Shown: positions 23,009 through 33,625 of the stretch, piece after piece | Position numbering within the stretch: position 1 is the stretch's first letter | Layout of the letters: every line of letters begins with the position of its first letter | Source: Thuidium tamariscinum | Lineage: Eukaryota > Streptophyta > Bryopsida > Hypnales > Thuidiaceae | Length of the DNA: 64,000 bases | NCBI GenBank assembly: GCA_947034885.2 | Contig: OX344752.2 | Span: 6,262,001 to 6,326,000, forward strand | Direction: 5' to 3' | Notes under the pieces: model-generated | Told to the model about the DNA's origin: nothing | The model's input: only the letters and a program-made list of their open reading frames with translations | Databases searched by the model: none | Translations under genes and position numbers: made by a program

Positions 23009-23226
23009 GAACAAGGCTCCTTATATCTCCATGGAGTGGAGGGAGGTGCTCCAACCCATGTGGGATATAATGATTTGAATTAGTTTGAACTAGGAGTTCA
23101 AATTTTTAATTTTGAAAATTTTTAATTTAAAATTTGAATTCCTAATTCAAACTAATTCAAATCCTTATATCCCACATGGGTTGGAGCACCTCCCTCTACC
23201 CAATGGGAATATAAGGAGCCTTGTTC
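23009..23226. repeat. Long foldback (about 105-bp arms), first of a pair
   Basis: The left arm starts GAACAAGGCTCCTTATAT and the right arm ends ATATAAGGAGCCTTGTTC. Between them, CCAACCCATGTGGGATATAA pairs with TATATCCCACATGGGTTGG and TTTGAATTAGTTTGAA pairs with TTCAAACTAATTCAAA. The arms are roughly nine-tenths identical by eye and meet at an A/T-rich centre. It has no coding capacity. Confidence 0.65.
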
Positions 23227-23302
23227 CATTGAAAATTCACTTCTTCCTACAATCACATGAAGTGGAAGTAGGAAGGCATGAGTTTTCATGGGAAGTGGAG
23301 CT

Positions 23303-23429
23303 CACTACATCCTCTTGAGGTATAGGGAGGTATCCCAATCCATGTGGGACAAATGAGAGTTTCAACTTAAAACTCTCTTTTGTCCCACATGGATTGGGAC
23401 TCTTCTCTCTACCTCAAGAGGATATGGTG
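23303..23429. repeat. Second foldback (about 60-bp arms), related core
   Basis: The left arm CACTACATCCTCTTGAGGTA pairs with the right-arm text ending CTCAAGAGGATATGGTG. The inner part AATCCATGTGGGACAAATGA pairs with TTTTGTCCCACATGGATTGG and the loop is about 7 bases. The CCATGTGGGA / TCCCACATGG core is shared with the foldback 75 bp upstream, so the two hairpins seem related. Confidence 0.65.
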
Positions 23430-26400
23430 AGTTCTATTTTTTGTGAAAAACTCAAGCCAAGATGGAATTCATTTTTCATCTTTTTTGGGACAAGAAATGT
23501 CTCATTTTTTGTACATGAAATTGCTCGTAAGCATTTCATTTTAAAAAAATTGAAATTGGATGGTCAGTTGGGGTCTGTACCTTGACATCAGGGTCAAAAG
23601 TACAATCAAACTCCCTTCCAGGCCCTGGCTTGAACTTACAATTTTCCCGTCCGCTCAATAAATTAGGCCGTGCTCGGCCATATTTTGAGTTTTATTTTGC
23701 GTCCGGTGGGGTACATACAGTTGGCTGACCTGGTGAAATACCCAATTTGAGTCATATTTTGAGTTGCGTTGGGGATGCTCTAATGAATGGGTTGTTCTTT
23801 AGGGTTTGCCAGAAGATGTGTTTTGCCAATTTATAAAAAACGATGTGGGGCTGCAAAATATCAAGCCTCCTATCACTTGAATTCACCTTTCTTCTGAGCC
23901 CACTTGCCGATGGTTGAAGTCAGCTGCTGTTCTTGCGTGGGATGCTGCCTGAAGGGGGCCTGTTTGAGGTTCTCAATCAAGTTGAGTTCATTGATTACAA
24001 GCCTTGTGTCTCAATTTGGGGACCACACCAACCTTGTCAAGATCACATCACAATCATTTATGTATTCTATTTATTAAGTTATTAGTTGTACGAACAACGA
24101 TGGTAGTATGTAAGCATAAAAGTGTGAGCTTATGAGCTTTGAGCCTGAATATAAGTAAGTATCCTACACTTATTGAAGGTGTTTATAATATAAATACCTA
24201 TAATATAGGTATTTCGAACATAAATACACTATAACCATTGAGGTGTCTATAATATAATCACCCCTATTATTGGTGTATAGAATTCCAGGCTCGTAGGCTC
24301 ATACTTTCTAAACTCACATATTAGCAACTATGGTTGTACAAATGTTAGGGAAAAGATCAATTGCATACAAATTGAACTATAAGAGTATTAAAATGGGAGG
24401 CCATCACCAAGCTTCAATTTGAAAGTATGGTTTCAAAAACCAAATTGATCATAACATTGTTACCAATGAGGTAGGGGTACCTTTTGAGTCCTTGAAAAGG
24501 CAACCCTTGTGGTGCACAAAATCATCTTATTGATGGCTCCTCAACTAGTTCAAATCCTAAAGTTAATTGAAAGTCTCCCCCAAGCATCAAGGGAGGCATT
24601 ATACTTTCCCAATACTGGAAGGTTCATTGATTGGTTATACAAGGTGAGCGGCATTCAAAGCTTGATTGTTTTTTTATGTCATTTGTATGAAAAAAAATTT
24701 AGAAGGTCAATCACTAAATATATTGAATTATTTTGATTACATTGCTAAATTTTTTTTAAACTAAAACTTAAAATGGATCATCTACATTGAAAATTTTAAT
24801 TAATTATTGAGCATCAATGTGCCATTTGCCTTCTGTGGGTAGGATATATGTCAACATGGCAATCCTACCTATATGGAGTCTATAAACATGGCAACCTTGC
24901 TTGTACAATGGATATTGCCTACATAGTGGATTTTTGAATATTAATAATTAGACCAAATTAAGAAATAAAATCAACAAAAAAGTGTTGATTATTGTTTAAA
25001 CCATAACATCCTATCCAATTGTCCTAACCAACATATATGAGTTGATTTTCATATTAGTTTAGAAAATGTTTTTTTTCTTATAGGGATTATAAAGCATATT
25101 TGTCGCACTTTTCAACAACACTCAACTTTTCTAGCTCACTGAAAGTACTTCTAGAGCACTTTACATCTAAAGACATTAAGAATCACGACCTTACAACAAT
25201 GTTATCATGACCCTGGCACAACCTTTGTTGATAAATGCATTGATAGATGATCATGATACATTAGGACTTTGAATGCTACTTACCTTAGTGTTAAAAATGA
25301 AGAAAACGCAAGTTCTCTACACTAGTGGGGGAGGGGAGGTAGGAGGTAGAACAAACTATATGGGATATCTTTGGTTCAGATGAATAGGAGCTCAACCACT
25401 CATAGTTAAGTCAAAGCTAATAAACATATTCTAAGTAGAATTTTAGACCTAATTTGAGCATGGTAGACCAACTTTAAAAAAAAATTGGATTAAGAAAAGG
25501 TGGAAAATTAAAAAAATTTAATCTCCAAATATTCATTTGACATTTCAAGCCTCGTATCAATAGTTTTTAAATGTAAAAGAAAATGTCCCTTCAAAACCCT
25601 CTCTAAAATTTGCCCATAACTTTTGATTGGAGGCTTGTATTTTCAAACAGAGTTTTACAAATTAAACTTATTTTGTTATCCTATTTTTTCTTAAATCAAA
25701 GTTTTTTGAAAAAAATTATACTACTATGCCTAAATGAGGTTTGAAATTTCACTTAGAGTATATTTAACAAATAACTAAATCAACAAAGCAAATTTTGTTT
25801 TTGGTTACCATCAACACATTTCTATTGATTTCTATTTTTGTCAAGAAATGTAGTATTAGATCAACATAAAAAAAATCAATTTTATCACGATCAATACAAA
25901 TCACTTAATCTTGTGTTAATTAGGGCCTCTTTTTCTTGTAGAGACCTTACAACATTAAAAGACTTAAAATATTTTTTAGCTCTAAATTTTTTTACTATAT
26001 ATATTAAATTTAAAATTAGTTTTATTAAAGACTCAAGTTGAAAGTCTAGGTAAAAAAATTCAAAAGTAAGAAACTTGGTTTTAATTTTTTCAGAAATTAT
26101 TAAGGAAAAGCATGCATAAGATTGAAGAAAAATCAAAATTATTAATTAAAAGCAATAATCTGAATAGAAATATTGTTCTAGAAAATTTAATAATATGTTT
26201 GAAACCTCTTTTTAAAGTGTAAAAATTGAGTTCAGAAAACAAATCTAATTTGTTGTTTTCCAAAAATTCTATGATTTTTTGCAAAATAAGAATCTCCATA
26301 ATTTTCACATCACTAGTCCAAATGGAGTCAATCAAAGATTTGCATATGGACTAAAATACAATTTATAGGAAACAAATTATTCAAATTTTTTTTAATAATT

Positions 26401-26759
26401 ACATGGTTGCTTAGTTCTTGCACATAAAAGGTCTTTATTAAAAAAATTTAATTAACAAGATCAAAGTTACAGAGAGAGATTTTGCGGACCAAAATAGAAT
26501 CACATATTGATAATGTTATTCTTGCACATTATGGCCCAAATGGATGACATATGCTTTTTTCCACTCCAAATATTCTTCAAGCCCCTTATTTTATTGTGTG
26601 AAGGATAAAGCCATTATTTCTACATTTTGTCAGTTTTTTCCAATGCTCTAATTGTAATTAGTCATTGCACTATTTATAGGATACATTTAATCCGTTGTAG
26701 ACTACATGTTCAAATTTTCAATTTTGAACAACTGATGGATGCAGCCACATTTGAAGTAA
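23430..26759. other. AT-rich desert, no gene recognised
   Basis: Open frames here are at most 81 codons and show no domain. Short repeated motifs around GGTGTCTATAATATAA / GGTGTTTATAATATAA occur near 24179-24250. No repeat termini could be fixed. Confidence 0.4.
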
Positions 26760-28268
26760 GGGTGATTGCAGGAAATACTTGTCCTTTTTTTTGTCCCCTT
26801 GACCTCTACTAGGTAGTTTTTTGCTCATAACTTTTGCATCTTTTGCCTTATCAACTTGAAATTTGGAATGAATGTGCATACAAAAATTTTATATGTTGTG
26901 TAATTTTTTCAATTTCTTAAAAATTACTTTACTATTTTTAAGCTATCTCCGATTGGCTGTCTATTTTGGCCATTTTAGGGGTGTTTAGTTGGGTTTGGGG
27001 GGGTTTGGCCATTTGGGGGGGGGGATTTTTGACTCAAAAATCCGAATTTGAAGCGACAAATTGAACAAGTTGGAGGTCTATTAACATTTCAAGGATTGAT
27101 GGTGAATTTTTATGAATATAGTAAAATGACTATTGTTCATATGGGATCAAAGTGACCTTCTTTTGCACAAATACTACAAAGAGGGGGGGGGAATTTAGAG
27201 GAATTTTTTGTTGTAATGTGAGCAAAATTTTGTTTAGAAAAATGGATTTAAAAATATAATTTTTTGATTCTTTTTAGGGTGAATTCATGAAACACTTGTA
27301 CTATTTGTTGCATTTTGCTGATTTTCTTTGGGAGTACTTTAAAATTAGATAAATTATTTTTAAATTTAAAAAAAATATGATTCATGTAAAAATCTTTAAG
27401 ATGAAGAAAACCACCGAAGGAAATTTGTTAAAAAAATCTCTAAGTAGGAGAACTTGAGATTTGCCAAACCTCAAGAAAATACATACTTTGACGTTTTAAT
27501 TAGTAAAAAATAGGAATATTTTTTTTTAAATAAAAAAAAAATTGACCATTTGCAAAAACTTTATGGAGATGGTTATTCATCAAAAAAATCACCAAAATCA
27601 TTTTTTACATGTTTCCAAAAAAACATAGAAGGAGGTCCACTTTGTTGACTTGTACACCACACAAAAATAAATTTTTCAAAAATCCCTTCAATAGAAAGCT
27701 AGAAGTCTAGTAGAAGACCAATTCATCCAAATTTGAGCTCAAAATCATGAAAAAAGGTACTCCTTAGTGACTAAAACCCCCTAAACTGCCAAATGTGACA
27801 TTCAATCACTAGTACTATTTTAATCTTTAAATATTTTTGAAAATTATGAAAAAATTACGTAAGGTGTATGATAGTCATCAGTACCTTCCCTATGAATTTC
27901 AAGTCATTTCGAGTCAAAACACAAAAGTTATGGCCAAAAAACAGATCAGCACATGCCGTGTGACAGAAAATAGTACAAGTGTTTCGTGAATTCACCCTTT
28001 AGTTATTAAAAATGAAAAGGTTCAAAGACCTTTTTTTTGCTATCTTCTTCTTCTTGTGACCTATGAAGTACTTTGTGGTAGTCTATAGTATTGCATAGTA
28101 CTGCATAATACTGAACTAACAGTCCAAATTTGCGCCTAAAATCGACGGTTGAGATTTTTAGGCATGTTTTAGATGCGTTGTATTGTCAAGATTGTGTAGT
28201 ATTGCCAGTACTATGTCCAAAAACAGCATTTTGGAGCCAAAAACATGAAGTATTTCTTGCAATCGTTC
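26760..28268. mobile_element. 4-bp-TSD TIR element, copy II, host of a nested copy
   Basis: The left end is GGGTGATTGCAGGAAATACT and the right end AGTATTTCTTGCAATC plus four eroded bases. The 4-bp direct repeat GTAA lies on both sides (26756-26759 and 28269-28272). Removing the nested element at 27277-27997 leaves about 790 bp, close to copies I and IV. The left part matches the right end of copy IV in reverse orientation (ACTTGTCC, then GTCCCCTTGACCT, then GCTCATAACTTTTGCATC). No transposase frame is present. Confidence 0.7.
27277..27997. mobile_element. 4-bp-TSD TIR element, copy III, nested within copy II
   Basis: The left end GGGTGAATTCATGAAACACT and the right end AGTGTTTCGTGAATTCACCC are inverted repeats. 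The 4-bp direct repeat TTTA flanks it (27273-27276 and 27998-28001). Length is 721 bp and there is no coding capacity. The ends differ from copies I, II and IV in the GAATTCATGAAAC segment, so this may be a subfamily. Confidence 0.7.
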
Positions 28269-28272
28269 GTAA

Positions 28273-29414
28273 ACAAAAATGAACTTCTTCGTCCATTGTT
28301 TTTTTGAAATTTTTTTGCATTGCTTATTTTAGAGTTGTACGGTATAGATTATGGAGACTTTGCTTTACAAATAATCTATAATTCAAAGGGTACTTGTAGA
28401 TTTGACCTTACTCATATATTTGAATTTGGAGTATATATTCTTAGTGCATGATGTTTTTTGGTATGTTGGAAACCTTTATCATCTTTGAAACTTGCCATAC
28501 AATATACCTACATACCCAAGAGAATAAAATCTCAAAAATAAACAATACCTCTTTTTCCACAAAGTCAAGACAAATTATGTTGACCTTATTAAATAGGAAA
28601 TTTTTTTTTTATCTTATAACTTCAAACATTATAATATTGCAATCTATACACCTATTGAGATTACAATTTTTTCCAAATATTTCTTTTGTACTCTAGCATA
28701 AATTTCATGTAGTTGATAGTTTGAAAATTGCTTTTATACTTCAACTATGCTCAATGCATTAAAAAGTAACAATTTCAGGGTTTTTTTTAAAACACTATAG
28801 TCCTTTAAGGACTAAACACAAAATACCTTTGCAATGACCATCAAGTCAAATTACCTCTATTCACCTAAATTTAGCATTTCACATAGTTGATTGATAAAGT
28901 TTTGGTATTTTTTATATTTCAAAATAATGTTGTTCTTTAAGTGATTGTCAATGTACTCAACCTAAAGGACCCTTCAACCTCCAACTAAAATAAAATACTT
29001 TTCTTTTAGGTGATTGGATTTTGTATTTCTTTACCAAATCCATTGAAAGGGGGTCTTGCAATTCTAGATATAAATTTATAATTTCTATCTATGATAAATA
29101 ATAAGCATGTACACTATGAGAGGCTTCATCTTTGTAAGAATAGCTAGCTTTTTGAATAAGGTAACTATTCAAATTTTCTTAGGATAGCTCTATACGTTGA
29201 TGCCAAACCTCTTCCTCTTCATTCTAAATCCGAGTTATTTATGTGTTTTTATCAATTGATTTTCCTACCCTTTTGTGAAAGAAAAATGCGTTGGTATTAC
29301 AATAGGTTTTCCATCCATCTATAATAGAGCCTAGGTAGAACCTTGAAAGCATTTAAATCAATCCATCACACAAAAAAAATCCATCATATGTTGTATTTTT
29401 TCCCAAGATGAGAT
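28273..29414. other. AT-rich desert, no gene recognised
   Basis: One open frame (28448-28696, 82 codons) is Ile/Phe/Leu-rich and domain-free. No other structure is supported. Confidence 0.35.
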
Positions 29415-29720
29415 TTGGGCTACATTAAGTTGAATCAATGGCCACAATCAATGTCATGGATGATGATGGTGAATTAATTAGTGACTATAATAGAAATTTC
29501 TACCTTTTGAGAGTAAATTCATTGTAGGATGTGACTTATTAAGGCCTTTCTATAGTTGTGGCTATATATTAGGAATATTGTCACTATATATTAGGAACAT
29601 TATGAGTATGATAAACAATATGAATCTATACACTCTTTAGGGCTATTTTGGACACCAAAATTCAAAAATTCATACTTTGCTATGAAAATACAATTTCAAG
29701 TGCCATTCTCAACATTTGTC
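29415..29720 (+). repeat. Dispersed repeat family R6, copy 2
   Basis: It matches 1945-2330 and 38880-39260 in block order: CTACATTAAGTTGAATCAAT, TCATGGATGATGATGG, a duplicated ATATATTAGGAA block, and a CAAAAATTCATA block. Non-coding. It ends against the TIR element at 29734. Confidence 0.45.
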
Positions 29721-29733
29721 TAAAAGTGGAAAA

Positions 29734-30465
29734 GGGTTGTTGCAAGAAACACTTACCGGTTTTGTCTCAAAATGGCTCAAAATCAGTAAGTCCTCTAAGT
29801 CCTGTGACCCTTTGAAATAATTTTTTTTTAAATTGAAAAAAATATGAATAATTTGAAGAGAAATGAGAATATTATGTCTCTTGAAAATCAGACCTAAGAA
29901 TTTTTTTTTCTCTAAATGTTATAGACAATGGAAAATACATTGAAAATAGCTTTTTTTCCCCTAATTTGGTAAAAATAGTAAAAAAATTCAAAAAATGAAA
30001 ATATAAAATCCTTTTTTTCTCCAAGTAAAGGTCTTTCTTTTACAACAAATTTCAGCTTTGGAAAAAATTAATTCTATTCTCTACACTTGTGCAAAGTCAT
30101 CCACTTTGACGACATGTGGAGGTTGAACAGTATAGTATTTTCAAAAAATCTCTTCATGGTCTTGTTTAACTTTAGGTGAGGTCCTTGCATGCCAATTTTC
30201 AGCTCAAATTTTTCATTTTTGGGGCAAAAATAGGACTAAACCCCCCCCCAAAATGGCCAAAGTAGACACCCAATCGGGGGCAGTTTAAAAATAGTAAAAT
30301 AATTTTGAAAAATTGAAAAAATTACACAAAATGTAAAACTTTTGTAGGCGCCTTCATTTCAAGTTTCAAGTCAAATGAACAGAAGATGCAAAAGTTATGA
30401 GCAAAAAACTACCTCCTAAAGGTCAAGGGGACAAAGAAAAGGACAAGTGTTTCTTGCAATCACCC
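29734..30465. mobile_element. 4-bp-TSD TIR element, copy IV
   Basis: The left end GGGTTGTTGCAAGAAACACT and the right end AGTGTTTCTTGCAATCACCC are inverted. It is flanked by AAAA on each side (29730-29733 and 30466-30469), consistent with a 4-bp duplication though homopolymeric. The interior has the CCCAATCGG and AAAAATAGTAAAATAA blocks seen in reverse in copy II. It is 732 bp with no coding capacity. Confidence 0.65.
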
Positions 30466-30484
30466 AAAAGAATAAAAAAATTTC

Positions 30485-31140
30485 AACAATACCAATAGCT
30501 CAAATTAGTTCCTTTAACTCCTAAAATACCCAAGGCCTTTTTTTGACTTTCTAGGAATTTGTTCTAACTTGAACTAAAGTCAACATATTGATGAGTTGTA
30601 TTGATTTAGAAAAAAAATGTAATTGTGCAAAATCAAACTAGACATGATTATAGATCACTTAGGAAAAAAATAAACACCAATGTCATTTATGGATTGAAAG
30701 ATTATAATGTTTGAGCATGAAGGTGTTAAAAGTACAAAAGTGAGTTGAAGTCTTTCAATCCTTTTTTCACATGTCAAATCTAAGAATTTGGTCACCAACA
30801 AAATATGAGGTTGAAGGATCTAACATGTACAACTCCAATCAATTTATGGCTTCTCAAAATCTACTCTACAATTATTTTTAAATGAATTTCTAATGTGAAT
30901 TTTTCTCCCAGATCTAATGTATTTGAACTTCATTTCCAAGAGCCCTCAATACTTAAAAAAGTCAAGATTGCAATGGACACCCTTGGACAAAATCTTGAAT
31001 AGAGAAATTATAGTCAATCATTTTTAAGATCGCATTTTTTATGCTAAAACTAGACTTCTAAATAAAATTTTCAAAAATACAAACTTGGATAGATTTTATT
31101 TAACTTCAAAATTTTGCAAACACTAGATTTGGGTGCTTCT
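30485..31140 (+). repeat. Dispersed repeat family R5, copy 1
   Basis: Blocks shared in order with 41350-42010 and 52925-53560 include a CTCCTAAAATACCCAAGG start, a TATGGATTGAAAGATTATAA block, a CTTTCAATCC..TTTTTCACATGTCAAA block and an AAGTCAAGATTGCAATGG block near the end. It is non-coding, and no terminal inverted repeats were found. An inverted copy lies at 57535-59540. Confidence 0.5.
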
Positions 31141-31982
31141 AGATTTTTTTTTAGTTTTATCCCAAAGAATCCAAAATTTACCTTGGTAGGCCCACCTTTG
31201 AAGGTAGGATTTAACATCATGCATTGCAAACCACCCTACTCGAACTTTCAAAGATAGAACCACCTATAACCAATCGGCCCCCCTAGTCAACATGTTGATG
31301 GATGTATTTCCAACCAAGGCTAGAATGTTTTTTTTTTCTTGTTTTAAAAGTTGGGACTAAAAGTTTATGGCACATGTCCCAAAGTAGTGTGCAAGAAAGT
31401 CGGAAGGAGTGAAAAATTTTGTGTGATCAAAATTAGAAGGCTTCGCAAACTGGCATTGGATCTAACACACTTTTGCCTTTCAAAATTCCTAGTAATTTCA
31501 ATTCATGTGATAAAATTACCAAAGTTTTTGCAATCCCCATCATTTTCATTTTTGCACCTTTGAAAATATTTGTTTTGCCTTACACTACATTAGATCATGT
31601 CTGCAATATCTTAACCCCTAAACGACAAGTAGGTCACCATGAGGGAGCAGCGGGCTCTGAATAGAGACGACTTGAGTAAAGACCGAAGGAGAAAGTCACT
31701 ATTTTTGGACATAGAATTTAGCCATCAATTCAAATTTTGAGCTGGGCAACGGAACCTTTACAGCATGCTAAGAGAATCTAGTCTTCCATAAAGTTATGAA
31801 TATACTAATGCAAGCTAATTTCTGCACTACATCATGGCACACAATCTTAGGTTTGATACCCAAAAAAATTGGATGAAAAGCTTTGTTTTTTTGTTTTGTA
31901 GCTTGTTTTGGAGTCCTTCATCGACCAGAAAATGGCGCTTGCGTCGTTGAAGGGTTAAATAATCAGCTACAGGGGGGTTCTA
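31141..31982. other. Intergenic sequence, no gene recognised
   Basis: Contains two overlapping short plus-strand frames (31351-31563 and 31473-31664) with no domain. Less AT-rich toward 31.9 kb. Confidence 0.35.
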
Positions 31983-32298
31983 AGGTAGAAGGCTATTAAA
32001 TGGAGCAGGTTCGAAAATGGTGCCCTATCTTAAATGTACAATAGTTGTACATGTTGCTTATTCATAGCCTTCAACAAGGTACATTGTAGCTAGGGCACCA
32101 TTTTATAGCCCTATGCCCTTTCAACTTCAAAATTTGATAACTAATTCCACAAAGCTTAGAAAAATATGAAACAACTTGGATTAGATGTCAATTCTATTTG
32201 TCTTTCAAGGAAAATTTACTGAAAAATATTTCTAGAAGTTTTACCTCCCTGAAATTCAGTTTCAGCCCTCAGATGGTCCATTATAGGACCTCTTACCT
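31983..32298 (+). mobile_element. TA-flanked TIR element family R4, copy 2
   Basis: The left end AGGTAGAAGGCTATTAAATG and the right end TATAGGACCTCTTACCT carry TA at 31981-31982 and 32299-32300. It is closely similar along its length to 11071-11397, about nine-tenths by eye. Non-coding. Confidence 0.6.
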
Positions 32299-32300
32299 TA

Positions 32301-32930
32301 CCTTAATTGCAGATATAAATTCAGAATTTGCCAAAAAAATCATGCGTGGAAAATAAAAAATTTCAGCATTTTCCCGAGTGGCCGAGCGAGCCAGGGGTCA
32401 CAGTTTAGCGTCCTGCGCCTGCACTTGCACTTGGGTGGTGATGGGAAAATCTAAAGGCGAGTCTCCATTGGGTGATCCATTCTTTCGCATCCAGTGAGCC
32501 CGTGGGCTGTCAGTGGCCTTCAATATTTTTCCTTTCTTCTTTTTTCGGGCAGGGAGCCCCTTGTAATGGGAGGGCCCCTATTGGAGAGACTGACACTCAC
32601 ACAAGTGGCGGGACCCACGTGGCTGCTGTTCCCCAGCGTCAGATCAGTTGGCCCATCCTCGGTTCCTGCCGTTCTGGCTTGCTACAACCACCTTCGTGTG
32701 CTATACTCTATTATGTATCATATGCCTTTTCTATACTGTGTAGGGACTTCCGTAATATCACGGCCTTGGGAAAGTCAAACCAATATCTACTAGGGGATAT
32801 AATAAATAACTTACTAGTGTGTCTTGTGCAGTTGCCATGGCCTAACTTGAGATACGGTCTCCGTATCACTCCTTCGAATAAAATATTCACATCGATATAT
32901 GACAAGGTTTTGTAAATCTTACCTCCATAA
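32301..32930. other. GC-richer island with a 147-codon open frame, unassigned
   Basis: This block stands out from the AT-rich desert. A plus-strand frame at 32472-32915 is open for 147 codons and overlaps a second frame of 99 codons. The encoded peptide matches no family I know and has neither a coherent domain nor a clear start context. It may be non-coding or a decayed gene. Confidence 0.3.
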
Positions 32931-33325
32931 TATCACACCATCATTTTGGAATCAATATGTGATATCATAGAACTGCCTTAAAAGCAATTTCTTGTGTGTT
33001 TTTTGTTTGCATCTTAAAAATGTGAGTGTAGTTGAATTTTGATAAGAATATCATTGCTTTCATGTGTGGCTGGTAGTAAGTGATTACAAATTTTGAAAAT
33101 TTGAAATCGTAAGAGTTCAAAATCTTAAATTCTTGAAACAAAAATATAAGTAGATTGTCAAAATAAAGATCTTATAGTTTATAAATTTATAATTTGAATA
33201 TTTGTAAATTAAAAACCTTCTTATCTTTAATATTATTTTTATAATAAACAATCAAACTTTTACATCAAAAATTTGGAAGGTGTCAATCTAACCCAATGCA
33301 ACAAGTTTACACTAGATAACATCCT

Positions 33326-33625
33326 CATAAGAGGTTTTTTCAGCATGTTGGGAGACTGCGAGTTCCCAGACTGTGGGAACTCGTTGGAAACATGCTGGAA
33401 ACAGTCCCAACAACAAATCTGATGTGGCACAGAGACTGCCACATCAGATAATAATATTTTATTAAATTAAAATTTTATTTATATATTAAAAAATTATTTT
33501 TTTATTTTATTTTTATTATTTATTTATTTTTTAAATATTTTTTAATTCTGACCAGCAGTGGCTGGTTCACAGAATGGGGAACGAGGCTGAAACAATCTCT
33601 CAATACCCCGAAAAAACCTCTTATG
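33326..33625. mobile_element. TIR element with CATAAGAGGTTTTTTC ends (family R9), copy 1
   Basis: The left end CATAAGAGGTTTTTTC and the right end GAAAAAACCTCTTATG are exact inverted repeats of 16 bp. It is 300 bp long, with a GC-richer left part (GACTGCGAGTTCCCAGACTG, GCCACATCAG), an A/T-only centre (about 33447-33545) and a right part around CTGACCAGCAGTGGCTGG. A related copy sits at 58753-59078. Target duplication is not resolved. Non-coding. Confidence 0.65.

Noticed and set aside
32472..32915. A 147-codon plus-strand frame as a gene
   Set aside because: No motif, no supporting splice sites, and a competing overlapping frame; kept only as an unassigned island.
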